Source: a virus. Taken from it: a stretch of 33,438 nucleotides of DNA. The notes beneath the pieces are model-generated. The model ran no database searches and had not been told where the DNA came from. It saw only the letters and a list, made by a program, of their open reading frames with translations. Of the stretch, positions 3,977 to 12,357 are shown in pieces. Each line of letters opens with the position of its first letter. Positions within the stretch are counted from its first letter, which is position 1. The DNA lies in the IMG/VR virus record IMGVR_UViG_3300042549_005039, positions 1 to 33,438 of that record; one strand, written 5' to 3'. The position numbers and the translations under genes are program-made.

Positions 3977-6130
3977 TTAAAACGGCAACTCTTCCTGTAC
4001 TTCATTTTCGTTTTTATGTATTTTCTCACGTATTAAATACCCGAATACCCCGTTTTTCTTTGTTCTAATAAACCCACTCTCTCTAAGTGCCATTCCTATA
4101 CGTTTAATAGAAAGGTGTTGATTTGTACGCCCTTCTAAATCGTCTTTGATTAAAGTAGTCGTTTTAAAGTTGATAATCGATTCAGTAGGCTCAAAATACT
4201 CATAAATCAACTCAGATTCAATATTCACCTCCGCATATTCTTTTCCTGTAACATCTTCGAGCCTGTCAATATCTTCGCCCGTTAACGTAGAATTTTCCCC
4301 GCTTTCGTAAATAGCTTTAATCTGAGAGAATAACTGCCCCTTATCCAGTGAGTTGTACAAATCATAATCAAAACGTCCAGACGCTTCAAATACAATAATT
4401 CTACGATTGCCCGTTGGATCGTTCAATATTTCTATTTCATTGCAAGTTCCACAAAGTGTAGCCAGTCGTTTCAGTGTTACATTTTTACGCCCGTATGGCT
4501 CTCTGAGTGTAAAGTAGTCAGTTGAAAGTAACATTTTCATTTTCTTGCTGTCTTGTTTTGATTTCCCCGAATATTCATCATCGAAAATAATCAACTTTTG
4601 ACACATCAATATTTCATCGTCTTTGCCCTTATCCAACTGACTCAGCGAAAAATAATATTTCAATTCTTTTGGCAGCAACTTTTTAAAGAAAACTGTTTTA
4701 CCCGTGTTCTTTTTACCTGCCAAAACCAAACAAAGAATATTCGGATTTTCAGAATAGACACTTTCAATAATGCCTATTAGCCACTTTTTTAGCATATTAA
4801 ACCGAAATTCGAAATTTCCCGTGTTTGATGTTATTGACCGTGCAAGGTCGGTTAATCTGTCTTTACCGTCCCATTTTACGCTGTCAAAATATTCGCGTAT
4901 TGGGTCGCAAGTTGGCGTAAAATTGCTGAATAAAACCGTGTCAAAAATGTCGCGCGAAAGTTTCGGAAATATCTTTTTCCCTTTGATAAAAATCGTGTTT
5001 AAATCTTCCGTTTCAAGTTCCCGCCCGTCGCACTCGTAAAAGCGTGTAATTAAATTACGTCTAATATTGTAATTTGTTTTTAACCATAATTCAACAGCAT
5101 TTATGTCGAGTTTTTTCGGGTCAGATAGTGGAAGCGCGTCCTGAGATGTTGAGAGCGTTTTATCGACAATTTCCATATCAATGGCAGCCGTTCCAATTTC
5201 CTTATCTAGTATCTCAATTATTTCGTCTTTGCTTTTTCCACTGGCTTTTGACATGTGAACTATCTGTTCAGTCTTTGCCTCATTCGGTGAAATATATTCA
5301 AATCCTTCACGCTTCAAATAATAGTAAAAACTCGCAATTGTAATACCGCCATTGTGCTTTCTTGAAAAGAATTTATAAACTTTTTCTGTCTGGTCAGGGT
5401 TGTAATTCTCATGGAAGCTACTGACATGGTGAAAATAATGCAAACCGCTTTCCCCGTACTCACTGGCAATTGCAAAACCAATATTTCGCCACTGTAAATA
5501 ATCGCCCGTAATATCACGGTCAAGATTTTCCATGATTCTTTCAAACCTCGATTTGGTATGTACGATATTTTCGCGTTTAGGTGGTTCAAGTTGCTTTTTT
5601 GCTAGCAACTTTGTAAACTGCACCGAATTAGGGTTGTGGTATAATTCCTTGTCCCAAGAAACGTAACGCGGTCTACTTAAGTCTTTGCAACTCGAATCAA
5701 TTGTCAAAGTAAGTAAGCGCCAATAATAGTCTTCAAGTGAAAGAAAACTCTCTGAGTGCTTATTTGGGTCGATTTTTACAATACAACATAATCCGCGCTG
5801 AGAGATTGACCTAAACAATGCAAATGTATATTTATCAGTTTTGAGCTTTTGGAATACATCTTCAATATTTGGTAAATCGTCAAAATCCAAACCTATCAAC
5901 CCCGAATGTTCTTTAATGCCTTTATTGTTTCGCGTTTCAAAAGTTCCCGAAATTGTGAAATACGGAGCTGAGCGCTTTAATTCGGTGCGCTTCTTTTTGT
6001 CCGTTTCGTTTGCAATTTTAAGTGATAAGTCTTGCCAAGTCCCGTCCCGAATGTCGGCAAGGATTTTATCAATTGCCAAATCCGCCGCGCCAGTTGTTTT
6101 GGTTATGTTGGGGAATAATGAGACGTTCAT
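3977..6130 (-). CDS. Primase-helicase with VirE_N, PriCT and VirE/D5-type ATPase domains
   Basis: A 717-residue replication protein. Residues 1-170 form a VirE_N/BT4734-like domain with the acidic motif GLDFDDL (80-86), an SISQRG segment (108-113) and a late SRPRYVSWD (152-160), consistent with an AEP-type primase fold. Residues about 195-275 look like PriCT_2 (DYLQWRNIGFAIA, then HENYNPDQTEKVY). The C-terminal half is a virulence-associated-E P-loop ATPase with Walker A GKKNTGKT (472-479), Walker B LIIFDDE (513-519) and a CNEIEILND...GNRR segment (563-577). It should prime and unwind phage DNA for the host polymerase, since no phage polymerase is present. It is the last gene of the operon, and its ATG overlaps the methyltransferase stop. 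Confidence 0.9.
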   Translation of the reverse strand: MNVSLFPNITKTTGAADLAIDKILADIRDGTWQDLSLKIANETDKKKRTELKRSAPYFTISGTFETRNNKGIKEHSGLIGLDFDDLPNIEDVFQKLKTDKYTFALFRSISQRGLCCIVKIDPNKHSESFLSLEDYYWRLLTLTIDSSCKDLSRPRYVSWDKELYHNPNSVQFTKLLAKKQLEPPKRENIVHTKSRFERIMENLDRDITGDYLQWRNIGFAIASEYGESGLHYFHHVSSFHENYNPDQTEKVYKFFSRKHNGGITIASFYYYLKREGFEYISPNEAKTEQIVHMSKASGKSKDEIIEILDKEIGTAAIDMEIVDKTLSTSQDALPLSDPKKLDINAVELWLKTNYNIRRNLITRFYECDGRELETEDLNTIFIKGKKIFPKLSRDIFDTVLFSNFTPTCDPIREYFDSVKWDGKDRLTDLARSITSNTGNFEFRFNMLKKWLIGIIESVYSENPNILCLVLAGKKNTGKTVFFKKLLPKELKYYFSLSQLDKGKDDEILMCQKLIIFDDEYSGKSKQDSKKMKMLLSTDYFTLREPYGRKNVTLKRLATLCGTCNEIEILNDPTGNRRIIVFEASGRFDYDLYNSLDKGQLFSQIKAIYESGENSTLTGEDIDRLEDVTGKEYAEVNIESELIYEYFEPTESIINFKTTTLIKDDLEGRTNQHLSIKRIGMALRESGFIRTKKNGVFGYLIREKIHKNENEVQEELPF

Positions 6131-6786
6131 AATAGTTTAGTTTGAAGTTTGTAATCGTTAAATCTTTTTTGGCTGGCATTAAAATAATTAGTGTCCAGTT
6201 CACAAGCGTAAAAATCAAAGCCTTCCATATCTGCTGCAATACGGCTGCTGCCTGACCCCAAATGAGTATCTAAAATTTTGTCGTTTGGTTTTGCGTAGTT
6301 TTGTAAAAGCCAACGGTATAATGCGACTGGCTTTTGAGTGGGGTGAATACGAAATTCTTTATTTTTCATATCTTGCTGAAACATTCCATTCCATCTGTAT
6401 TGAAATTTTCTAACTGCAGATGTGAATGAAGTATAAGCTAATTCGCAATCCGCAAAATCGGAATTTCCGTTTATTTTATCCCACACAATCCAACAACTAC
6501 TATTTGAACGTGGTATATTTTCAATGAAATGATTTGCCCCCCAAATAATTTGATTTTTTGAAACTCGTTTTAATTCGATAAAATATTCATAAGATTCGGG
6601 TTCTTTGTCAAATCCGCTAAATGGTTTATAATTTTTTGCAATTGATAATTTGCCACGTGTATGATTTCTACTTCCATCTTCACCAATCCCATACGGAGGG
6701 TCAACAATTGCCAACTCAAAATAACTATCAGAGAACTGGCTCATGTATTCCATGCAATCCATATTTTTTACTTCTGAAATTCTCAT
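6127..6786 (-). CDS. DNA adenine/cytosine-N4 methyltransferase, DPPY type
   Basis: A 219-residue methyltransferase of the N4/N6 class. It has DPPY (29-32) near the N-terminus, HPTQKP (148-153) and the SAM-binding DTHLGSGS (173-180) near the C-terminus, which is the beta-class order. All key residues are present. It transfers a methyl group from S-adenosylmethionine to an amino group of adenine or cytosine in DNA. No restriction enzyme gene lies nearby, so it is an orphan and probably protects phage DNA from host restriction. It is the second of two adjacent methyltransferase genes and starts 2 bases after the first stops. The specificity cannot be read from sequence. Confidence 0.92.
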   Translation of the reverse strand: MRISEVKNMDCMEYMSQFSDSYFELAIVDPPYGIGEDGSRNHTRGKLSIAKNYKPFSGFDKEPESYEYFIELKRVSKNQIIWGANHFIENIPRSNSSCWIVWDKINGNSDFADCELAYTSFTSAVRKFQYRWNGMFQQDMKNKEFRIHPTQKPVALYRWLLQNYAKPNDKILDTHLGSGSSRIAADMEGFDFYACELDTNYFNASQKRFNDYKLQTKLL

Positions 6787-6787
6787 A

Positions 6788-7558
6788 TCAAAATAATCTT
6801 TGTTGAATACGACTTAATACTTTTTCGTTTGCCAGTTTAAAAAAATCCTTTTTAATCTCAAACCCGAAAGCCTTTCTATTTCTTTGTGCAGCCGCTAGCA
6901 AAGTTGAACCCGAACCAGCGCAAGGGTCTATAACAACATCCCCCTCATCTGTAAAAATCTCAATTAAATGTTCTAATAATTTCACTGGTTTTTGTGTTGG
7001 ATGTACTTTTTCGGTTTCATTATCTCGAACCCAATCCATGCAATTAAAAATCATTTTACCGTTGTTGTTAAATTTAGGCAATTTATCACGATACAACAAA
7101 ATAGCATATTCACAATTACCGACTACTTTCATATTGGCTTTCAAAACCTGAGCAGAAAAGTTTTTGCGAAATACTAAATTGATGCTTTTTACTAACCCGT
7201 ATTTTTTTGCTTTTTCAATTAACTCAAATTGCTGTTCAAATGCGCAAAAAACAATCATACAAGGAGCAGCGCCGCTTTCTTTTGGTTCTGGTCTTAACAT
7301 TGTGCTGCAGAAGTGTAAAAACTCTGAAATTCTAAAATCTTTGTCGGTATCAAAAAATTCCTTATTTGCAAGGTTGCTTTCCCCGTTTTTATTATCCCCG
7401 TCAACATACCATGCAGGGTTTGAGGCATATGCGTTATTCCCTAAATTGTATGGAATATCCGCAATAATTAATTGCGCTTTAGGGACGTTGTATCTTTTAT
7501 AATTTTGAAAATGGTCGTTGTAAAGTTCTGGTTTATGGATTTTGTTTTGTTGTCTCAT
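6788..7558 (-). CDS. DNA N-4/N-6 methyltransferase with DIPY active site
   Basis: A 256-residue beta-type amino methyltransferase. The catalytic motif is DIPY (34-37) rather than DPPY, followed by NLGNNAYASNPAWY, a signature I recognise from many Bacteroidota phage methylases. HPTQKP lies at 186-191 and the SAM site DPCAGSGS at 211-218. It shares little with the neighbouring enzyme beyond these motifs, so the pair is probably not a recent duplication, and the two may modify different sites. The start overlaps the stop of the upstream small gene in the sequence GATATGAGA, a start form repeated at several genes in this operon. Confidence 0.92.
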   Translation of the reverse strand: MRQQNKIHKPELYNDHFQNYKRYNVPKAQLIIADIPYNLGNNAYASNPAWYVDGDNKNGESNLANKEFFDTDKDFRISEFLHFCSTMLRPEPKESGAAPCMIVFCAFEQQFELIEKAKKYGLVKSINLVFRKNFSAQVLKANMKVVGNCEYAILLYRDKLPKFNNNGKMIFNCMDWVRDNETEKVHPTQKPVKLLEHLIEIFTDEGDVVIDPCAGSGSTLLAAAQRNRKAFGFEIKKDFFKLANEKVLSRIQQRLF

Positions 7559-7761
7559 ATCTTAAAAAATTTAGTAGGTGCTTGACTTTCGTCTAATATT
7601 TTAATAAATTGATTTTCTGCTTTTACGGATTCGACAATGGTTTTTGCACAATGATTTATAGTCATGGCAGTTTCATTGTCAATTTCGTTTTCTTTGAGCT
7701 GTCGAATAGTCTCAAACAACTCATTCCGCAAATCCGCTATTGTGTTGGTTTCGTTTCTCAT
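7555..7761 (-). CDS. Conserved phage small helical protein
   Basis: A 68-residue protein of unknown function. The layout (NTIADLRNELFETIRQLKENE, then a segment around AKTIVESVKAE) matches a small helical family I recognise from many phages and prophages, often encoded among early genes. No catalytic motif is present. The first 41 bases overlap the end of the HTH gene in another frame, and the stop overlaps the start of the methyltransferase gene. Confidence 0.7.
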   Translation of the reverse strand: MRNETNTIADLRNELFETIRQLKENEIDNETAMTINHCAKTIVESVKAENQFIKILDESQAPTKFFKI

Positions 7762-8119
7762 ATCTTTTGTTTCGTTCTTTTACTATTTTACTAATTTTAC
7801 TATTTAAAAGTGAAATTTCTTTAACATCTTCTGGCAATTTATTCCAAGCCGTTTGACCTTTTTTAAACTGCGTTGCTTTATTCCAATCGGCTCCAAGTTT
7901 TAATCCTTTATTCCATCCAGTGCAACCTTTTTTAAATTGGGTTGCTTTACTTTTTTCTGTAACGGTTGTAAAAAATACAGTTTTTTTCAGTCCCAATTTT
8001 TGCGCTTTGTCATAAATTCTTTGCCGTGAAAATCCGAGATGGCTGCAAATATCTTGTATTTTAGATTTAGAATAATTCTTAATAAGATATTCAATTTCAA
8101 TTGATGTCCATTGCCTCAT
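7721..8119 (-). CDS. HTH protein with FKKG-WNK repeats, HNH domain missing
   Basis: A 132-residue protein. Residues 1-45 form a helix-turn-helix-like domain (WTSIEIEYLIKNY, then IQDICSHLGFSRQRIYDKAQKLGLKK). Two copies of a TQFKKG-x-T-x-WNK repeat follow (around residues 60-72 and 82-94). In the family I know, this HTH plus FKKG-WNK arrangement is followed by an HNH nuclease domain of about 80-100 residues. Here the protein ends about 38 residues after the second repeat, with a Lys/Ser-rich tail and no HNH. The 41-base overlap with the next gene suggests the tail arose by truncation or frameshift. It may act as a DNA-binding protein only. Confidence 0.68.
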   Translation of the reverse strand: MRQWTSIEIEYLIKNYSKSKIQDICSHLGFSRQRIYDKAQKLGLKKTVFFTTVTEKSKATQFKKGCTGWNKGLKLGADWNKATQFKKGQTAWNKLPEDVKEISLLNSKISKIVKERNKRYEKRNQHNSGFAE

Positions 8120-9546
8120 ATCCTAACCGCGTAATCATTAAGGCCTTTTGTAAATGTACCGAAAAATTCAATACGCTTTTTTCTGTATCCGATTTTATAT
8201 TCTTTGTCATTCCAGTACTGGTCCAATTCCTGAATACGCCCCGAAAAATATAGAACCATCTCAAAATATACCTTTTTTAGTTTTTTGTATTTTACCAACT
8301 GAGCCAATTCAACAACCGATAAAGAGAATAATTTTCTCCCGTTTAACAAAGCAACGTCCCTATAATCAACCTCGGTCAATTCGCCTTCTAAAATATCCTT
8401 TGCAGCAACCTCAAATGTAGCGCCGCAATATTGACAAAAACGCGCAGAAGTTGGAATCCTAGCTGCGCAACCGTCGCACTCTTTTAAACTCTGCATACCG
8501 ATTGATTTTCGTACTTTTTCGGGTTCATTAAAAACTTGTTTCCAATTTATACGCTGCTCCCAATGCCCTAATCGTGCGATATTATCCCCGTAATCCCAAA
8601 TCTCAAATTCAGTTTTCACCAGGTCGATAACACGCGAACCACGTCCGCACATTTGCATCCATAATGGCAAAGACAAAGTTGCACGATTTACAATCACAAT
8701 TTTGATATCTGGACAATCAAAGCCAGTGGTTGCAATTCCACAATTTACAAGAATGCCATTCGGACTACTCAGGAACGCCTCAATAAATTTCCCCCTATCT
8801 TCTTTCTTTTGTTTAGAATGAATGCAATACACGGGGTTTATAACGTTGTTTTCAAATTCGGTTGCAACGTTTATGCTGTGATCTATTGAACAACAGAAAA
8901 CAATCGATTTACGCCCGCTGCCTTTTTCAATATAATCCTGAACAACCCCGCCAAAATTACGGATTTGATTAAATTGCTTGCCTAAACTTTCGGAAGTAAA
9001 TTCGCCTTGTTTAATAACCAACGCGTCAAAATCAACTCCTTTAATTTTCTTTTGGTAACTTTTTGGCCGTGCTAAATAACCCGTTGCGATTAACTCAGCA
9101 ATGTCGACAGGCTCGACAATGTCAGAATAGTATTTATTTAGTGGCGGTTTTGCTATTGGCGTGGCTGTGCAACCAATTACGCAAACTTCACCAGGTGCAA
9201 TATCCAAAATCTTTTTGAAATTACCAATATGGCATTCGTCAATAATAATCAAATCAACTCCTTTTAAAAACTCGGGATTTTCTTTAATTCGGTTGTTTAA
9301 AGTTTCCACCATAATAACTGTACAATTTGACCCATACGATTCGGCTTGGCTTTTTAACTCGATTCGGTGTGTAAGGATTAAAACTTTATTACCTTTCGCA
9401 GCCGTAAGCGTTGCAATGCGCGAAAACACAAGGGACTTACCCGCTCCCGTTGGCATGCAAAGTATCACTCTTTTATTTAATTTGGAAAAAGAAAGCGCAA
9501 TATTTTGTATTGCGCTCTCTTGGTAAGGTCTTAAATTTTTGGTCAT
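8116..9546 (-). CDS. SF2 DEAD/DEAH-box helicase with zinc ribbon
   Basis: A 476-residue superfamily 2 helicase. Motifs in order are the Walker A PTGAGKS (32-38), DECH (103-106), TATP (127-130), the C-terminal RecA-like domain with GIATTGFDCPD (270-280), and motif VI QMCGRGSR (298-305). A zinc ribbon follows with Cys 357, 360, 371 and 374. The domain order matches phage and RadD-like helicases thought to unwind or remodel replication forks and recombination intermediates. It sits inside the replication operon; its start overlaps the upstream stop, and its stop overlaps the next start (ATGA). Confidence 0.93.
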   Translation of the reverse strand: MTKNLRPYQESAIQNIALSFSKLNKRVILCMPTGAGKSLVFSRIATLTAAKGNKVLILTHRIELKSQAESYGSNCTVIMVETLNNRIKENPEFLKGVDLIIIDECHIGNFKKILDIAPGEVCVIGCTATPIAKPPLNKYYSDIVEPVDIAELIATGYLARPKSYQKKIKGVDFDALVIKQGEFTSESLGKQFNQIRNFGGVVQDYIEKGSGRKSIVFCCSIDHSINVATEFENNVINPVYCIHSKQKKEDRGKFIEAFLSSPNGILVNCGIATTGFDCPDIKIVIVNRATLSLPLWMQMCGRGSRVIDLVKTEFEIWDYGDNIARLGHWEQRINWKQVFNEPEKVRKSIGMQSLKECDGCAARIPTSARFCQYCGATFEVAAKDILEGELTEVDYRDVALLNGRKLFSLSVVELAQLVKYKKLKKVYFEMVLYFSGRIQELDQYWNDKEYKIGYRKKRIEFFGTFTKGLNDYAVRI

Positions 9547-10031
9547 GTCAATTCAAGTTCAAGTTGTTTACTTGGGGCGTATTTACCGTCCAAATAGTTC
9601 AAAATTTCACCGTGTAAAATTGAAGCGTCAACCATAAGTTGGTAATCAAAATCGTAAAAAGAATTTTCGTTTTGAAACATACAAAAAGGGCTTACTAAAT
9701 TCAATACCCTATTTTCTTTTAGTTGCTTTTTACCAACGATTGTAACTCCGCAATACTCACTATGCCCGCCCCAACTTACTCCAGTCGTTTCAAATTTTTC
9801 AATCAACTCGGGGGCTTCTTTTGCAATTAAAAATTCATGAAATTCGCAAAGCGCCGATAAGTGAATTGTCATATTTTTTAAGGCATTCAATAAATCTTCA
9901 TGCGCTTCAAATCTCATAATTTTTGAAATTTCCAAAACAACTGGCTTTTCGTTTTCGTCTTTTAACACCTCTTCGTATTCGATTTTAAACTCGAAAGGTG
10001 TAATCATTTTTATTTTCTTTATGTCTCTCAT
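9543..10031 (-). CDS. Phage hypothetical protein in the replication operon
   Basis: A 162-residue protein of unknown function. It begins with a beta-rich segment (ITPFEFKIEYEEVL). A helical middle follows (EAHEDLLNALKNMTIHLSALCEF) and then strands around GVTIVGKKQL. There is no recognisable catalytic motif, signal peptide or membrane helix. Its place directly upstream of the helicase gene with an ATGA overlap suggests a replication or recombination accessory role. It has a fairly high acidic content near the ends. Confidence 0.65.
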   Translation of the reverse strand: MRDIKKIKMITPFEFKIEYEEVLKDENEKPVVLEISKIMRFEAHEDLLNALKNMTIHLSALCEFHEFLIAKEAPELIEKFETTGVSWGGHSEYCGVTIVGKKQLKENRVLNLVSPFCMFQNENSFYDFDYQLMVDASILHGEILNYLDGKYAPSKQLELELT

Positions 10032-10034
10032 AAT

Positions 10035-10232
10035 TTATTTTTTCAAACTACTCCAAATAGTTGACTTATCACGCCCGAAAGCATCCGCAATTTGTTGAAT
10101 CGTCCACCCGTGAGAGTGCAAAAATTTATAACACCATTTGCGGTCAGCATTCATTGCGTTATTCCCTCCCTTTGCCTTAAAATCATTAATATTATACGGC
10201 AAGCTATTTACTTCTAAAAATGTCTCTATCAT
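10035..10232 (-). CDS. Small HTH DNA-binding protein
   Basis: A 65-residue protein. Residues about 30-65 (RKWCYKFLHSHGWTIQQIADAFGRDKSTIWSSLKK) form a helix-turn-helix. The GRDKSTIW segment resembles the recognition loop of the DnaA C-terminal domain (GRDHSTV), so binding to an origin is possible. The gene is much shorter than DnaA and has no ATPase domain. It overlaps the stop of the upstream gene. It could instead be a transcription regulator. Confidence 0.7.
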   Translation of the reverse strand: MIETFLEVNSLPYNINDFKAKGGNNAMNADRKWCYKFLHSHGWTIQQIADAFGRDKSTIWSSLKK

Positions 10233-10588
10233 CTTTTTAAAATTTTATCTATGTACATCTCATTCACGTCTGACCAGAACTTAAAACCAAAATCAGAACG
10301 ACCAACTTCAAGCGCTTCAATTGAATTATACCAACTGAATGAATCAATTATAATTTGGTGCTTTTCGGTTTCTTTTAAAACCGTTTCAACTGGCTTTGTG
10401 CAATTCGCTTCAAATCGTTTAAAATTATCTTCGCCGATTAGTTGTTTAAGATCGGTTGTGGTAATGCTGTTTTTTTGCATTGATTTAATTTCTTGATGCA
10501 ATTTTTCTGCCATGCTTTTAAATACATGGTTTGCGATTATTCTACTTGCTGGCATGGTTCCGTTTATTAATTTTTTCCAAACAATCAT
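10229..10588 (-). CDS. Hypothetical protein
   Basis: A 119-residue protein that I do not recognise. It is mostly helical, with a basic N-terminal third (AEKLHQEIKSMQKN) and an aromatic segment near the end (SDFGFKFWSDVNEMY). No motif for catalysis or metal binding is visible. The first 47 bases overlap the small gene upstream. An internal ATG 11 codons later (10555) is a possible alternative start, but it does not remove the overlap. Confidence 0.55.
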   Translation of the reverse strand: MIVWKKLINGTMPASRIIANHVFKSMAEKLHQEIKSMQKNSITTTDLKQLIGEDNFKRFEANCTKPVETVLKETEKHQIIIDSFSWYNSIEALEVGRSDFGFKFWSDVNEMYIDKILKR

Positions 10589-10694
10589 TAAATATCCAAT
10601 TAGAAAAACTTTGTTTTGTTTCGCTTTTTGGCATTATTGAAAAAGCGATTGAAATTATTATTTCTGCTATGTACTCCCTAAATTCTTGTATCAT
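10542..10694 (-). CDS. Small amphipathic or membrane-associated peptide
   Basis: A 50-residue protein. The start (MIQEFREYIAEIIISIAFSIMP) forms a helix with a hydrophobic face at residues 9-21, perhaps membrane-associated. The rest is polar and basic, ending in NKRNHASK. It fills the otherwise empty 128 bases between two genes of the operon. It has an A-rich leader and lies 22 bases after the previous stop. It overlaps the next gene by 47 bases. The function is unknown, and the gene is plausible rather than proven. Confidence 0.5.
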   Translation of the reverse strand: MIQEFREYIAEIIISIAFSIMPKSETKQSFSNWIFNDCLEKINKRNHASK

Positions 10695-10716
10695 ATTATT
10701 TTATTTTTTAATTTAA

Positions 10717-11013
10717 TTATTCGAATGAAAACCCTCTAATATCAACAGGTTCAAGTATTAACCAATTCAAGATCCTTTGAGCGTCATTAAAACTACCATG
10801 TCTTTGCGCCCAAAATTCAAAAGTTGTTTCTGGATTCCCTATAAGTAGTTTATTTATAGTATCAATTGCTTTGAATTGTTCATTTTTGGCAAATTCAATT
10901 AATTGTGATTTTTGCGTTTCTGCTAAATCATCTTTGCTAATAATACCCTTTAAGCTATCTCTGTACAAAAAAGATAATTCAACATTATTTAAAAAAACAT
11001 CCTTAATACTCAC
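10717..11013 (-). CDS. Hypothetical protein
   Basis: A 98-residue protein of unknown function. It is helical and acidic, with a TFEFWAQRHGSFNDAQRILNWLI segment near the C-terminus. It starts at a GTG within GTGTGA, overlapping the stop of the upstream membrane protein gene, so translation is probably coupled. No membrane or catalytic feature is seen. Confidence 0.6.
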   Translation of the reverse strand: MSIKDVFLNNVELSFLYRDSLKGIISKDDLAETQKSQLIEFAKNEQFKAIDTINKLLIGNPETTFEFWAQRHGSFNDAQRILNWLILEPVDIRGFSFE

Positions 11014-11234
11014 ACTAATTCCCCTCTCATTTTACCTTTATACATTTTGTTCAACTCGCGATTAGCATTTTTCGCAATCGGATTCAATTTTTCCCAATTC
11101 GGCAAATCATAAACGTCTGGGATCTCTTTCGGTTCAACCTCTTTAATGTTGTTCCAAGCATTCAAAACAACAAAGTACCCAACAATAAAAAACGCAACCA
11201 AGCCAAATGCGGCAAAGAAAAATATAATACTCAT
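11010..11234 (-). CDS. Small membrane protein
   Basis: A 74-residue protein. Residues 2-26 are strongly hydrophobic (IIFFFAAFGLVAFFIVGYFVVL) and form one membrane helix. The remaining polar tail (NWEKLNPIAKNANRELNKMYKGK) should be cytoplasmic or periplasmic. The start overlaps the stop of the coiled-coil gene (ATGA). A membrane anchor for the neighbouring coiled-coil protein is possible, but this is only inferred from position. Confidence 0.6.
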   Translation of the reverse strand: MSIIFFFAAFGLVAFFIVGYFVVLNAWNNIKEVEPKEIPDVYDLPNWEKLNPIAKNANRELNKMYKGKMRGELV

Positions 11235-11794
11235 TTCTTGTTACTCCTTCCATAATTAGGATTCTGAGCGCGTTTGTTTCGCATAAATTCGGCGTTCTTT
11301 TCATCGCGTTTTTTCTTGGCCGCTTCAAATTTTTCGAGCTTTACCTTTAGTTCGGAGTTTGATTTAAAGAATTTTTCATTTTCGGTACTCCAAAAATTAA
11401 CGTCTTTTTTCAAATCAATAATTTGTTTCATTGCGCCTTTTTTGAATGATTCCGATTCAGTTTGAGCTAAACTCAATTCGGTTTGAAGTTTTACAATTTG
11501 GTCGTTTTTTTCTTTGACCATTTTGTCGAAGCCTTCGTTGTAAGCCAATGATAATCTGCCTAATCCGCTCCAATAGAATTGGTTCTGCGCGCCCAATCTT
11601 TCGCACTCAATTTTAGTTTTGCCCAATGATTTTGTAAGGTTTTCAATCTCACTCCTTAATGCACAATCGGTTTTCGCCCAATCGCGCGAGGCGGTTGCAA
11701 CTCCATTTTCGCAACCGTGTAATCTCTTTTGAAGTCTGTCGATTTCAGCGCGCAATTCCTTGCGACTTGGTCTGTTTAAAATTCTGTTAATCAT
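11231..11794 (-). CDS. Coiled-coil protein
   Basis: A 187-residue, highly charged protein. Heptad-like patterns run through most of its length, from ELRAEIDRLQKRL (residues 14-26) through TELSLAQTESESFK to ELKVKLEKFEAAKKKRDEKN. The C-terminus is basic. No enzyme motif is visible. It may act as a scaffold or spacer and is translated together with the membrane protein after it. The leader before its ATG is A-rich (AAAAAAGAT), as for several genes in this operon. Confidence 0.65.
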   Translation of the reverse strand: MINRILNRPSRKELRAEIDRLQKRLHGCENGVATASRDWAKTDCALRSEIENLTKSLGKTKIECERLGAQNQFYWSGLGRLSLAYNEGFDKMVKEKNDQIVKLQTELSLAQTESESFKKGAMKQIIDLKKDVNFWSTENEKFFKSNSELKVKLEKFEAAKKKRDEKNAEFMRNKRAQNPNYGRSNKK

Positions 11795-11820
11795 ATCTTT
11801 TTTGTTTTTAGTTTTTAGTT

Positions 11821-12024
11821 TTAAACTTGAAATTCACTAGCTTGGAATATTGCAATATTTACAATGTTTTCAGAAGCATCAAAAGATAAACCTCTGTTTG
11901 TAAAATGCCTAATTGCATTTTTTTTCAAAACCCCAGCTAAAATCATTTGAGTTGCTAATTTTGTCAAAGGAGCTATAAATAAAAGTAATTCCTCGTTGTT
12001 TTTATATTTCGTTTCGTTTTCCAT
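11821..12024 (-). CDS. Hypothetical protein with leaderless-type promoter
   Basis: A 67-residue helical protein of unknown function (central LTKLATQMILAGVLKKNAIRHF, then FDASENIVNIAIFQ). A TATTTTTG box lies exactly 4 bases before its ATG, after a 58-base gap from the upstream gene. It therefore probably begins a new transcription unit within the operon. Confidence 0.6.
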   Translation of the reverse strand: MENETKYKNNEELLLFIAPLTKLATQMILAGVLKKNAIRHFTNRGLSFDASENIVNIAIFQASEFQV

Positions 12025-12028
12025 GATT

Positions 12029-12036
12029 CAAAAATA
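12029..12036 (-). promoter_or_regulatory. TATTTTTG -7 box, 4 bases before the ATG at 12024
   Basis: The -7 element fits TAnnTTTG and has the same 4-base spacing to the start codon as other genes here. There is no good -33 box at the usual distance, so strength is uncertain. Confidence 0.45.
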
Positions 12037-12082
12037 CAAACTTTTTAACACAATGTAACACTTTTTAAAACTTTTTACAATT

Positions 12083-12355
12083 CTATGACATTTTACCACA
12101 TTGCGGGCAAGTCTCTTTCGTGCTTGCATAAATCTCCCCACAATTAACATTACCACAAACAACCATTCCCAAACGAACTGCTTTCATTTTATCCAGTTGC
12201 ATTGTCAAGGCTTCGACTGCTGCAATGGCAACGGGCGTCTTTTTATCGTACCTTGAAATTAATTCACGCCTAACCCCAACGGATTTGCAAAGTTTATTCA
12301 TGGATATATTTTCATCCGTGCAGCGTTTTTTTAGATCATTTATTGTCTTACTCAT
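12083..12355 (-). CDS. HTH protein with C-terminal zinc ribbon
   Basis: A 90-residue protein. The N-terminal 55 residues form an XRE-like helix-turn-helix (INDLKKRCTDENISMNKLC, then VGVRRELISRYDKKTPVAI). The C-terminus has CGNVNC (67-72) and CPQC (83-86), a probable zinc ribbon. The pair of domains on a short chain suggests a DNA-binding regulator or replication accessory. It lies 2 bases after the ssb stop and is co-transcribed with ssb. Confidence 0.75.
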   Translation of the reverse strand: MSKTINDLKKRCTDENISMNKLCKSVGVRRELISRYDKKTPVAIAAVEALTMQLDKMKAVRLGMVVCGNVNCGEIYASTKETCPQCGKMS

Positions 12356-12357
12356 GA

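Noticed and set aside
4598-6140. Several plus-strand open frames opposite the primase-helicase gene
   Set aside because: All are covered by a long gene with clear domains in the other strand and have no promoter, ribosome site or known motif.
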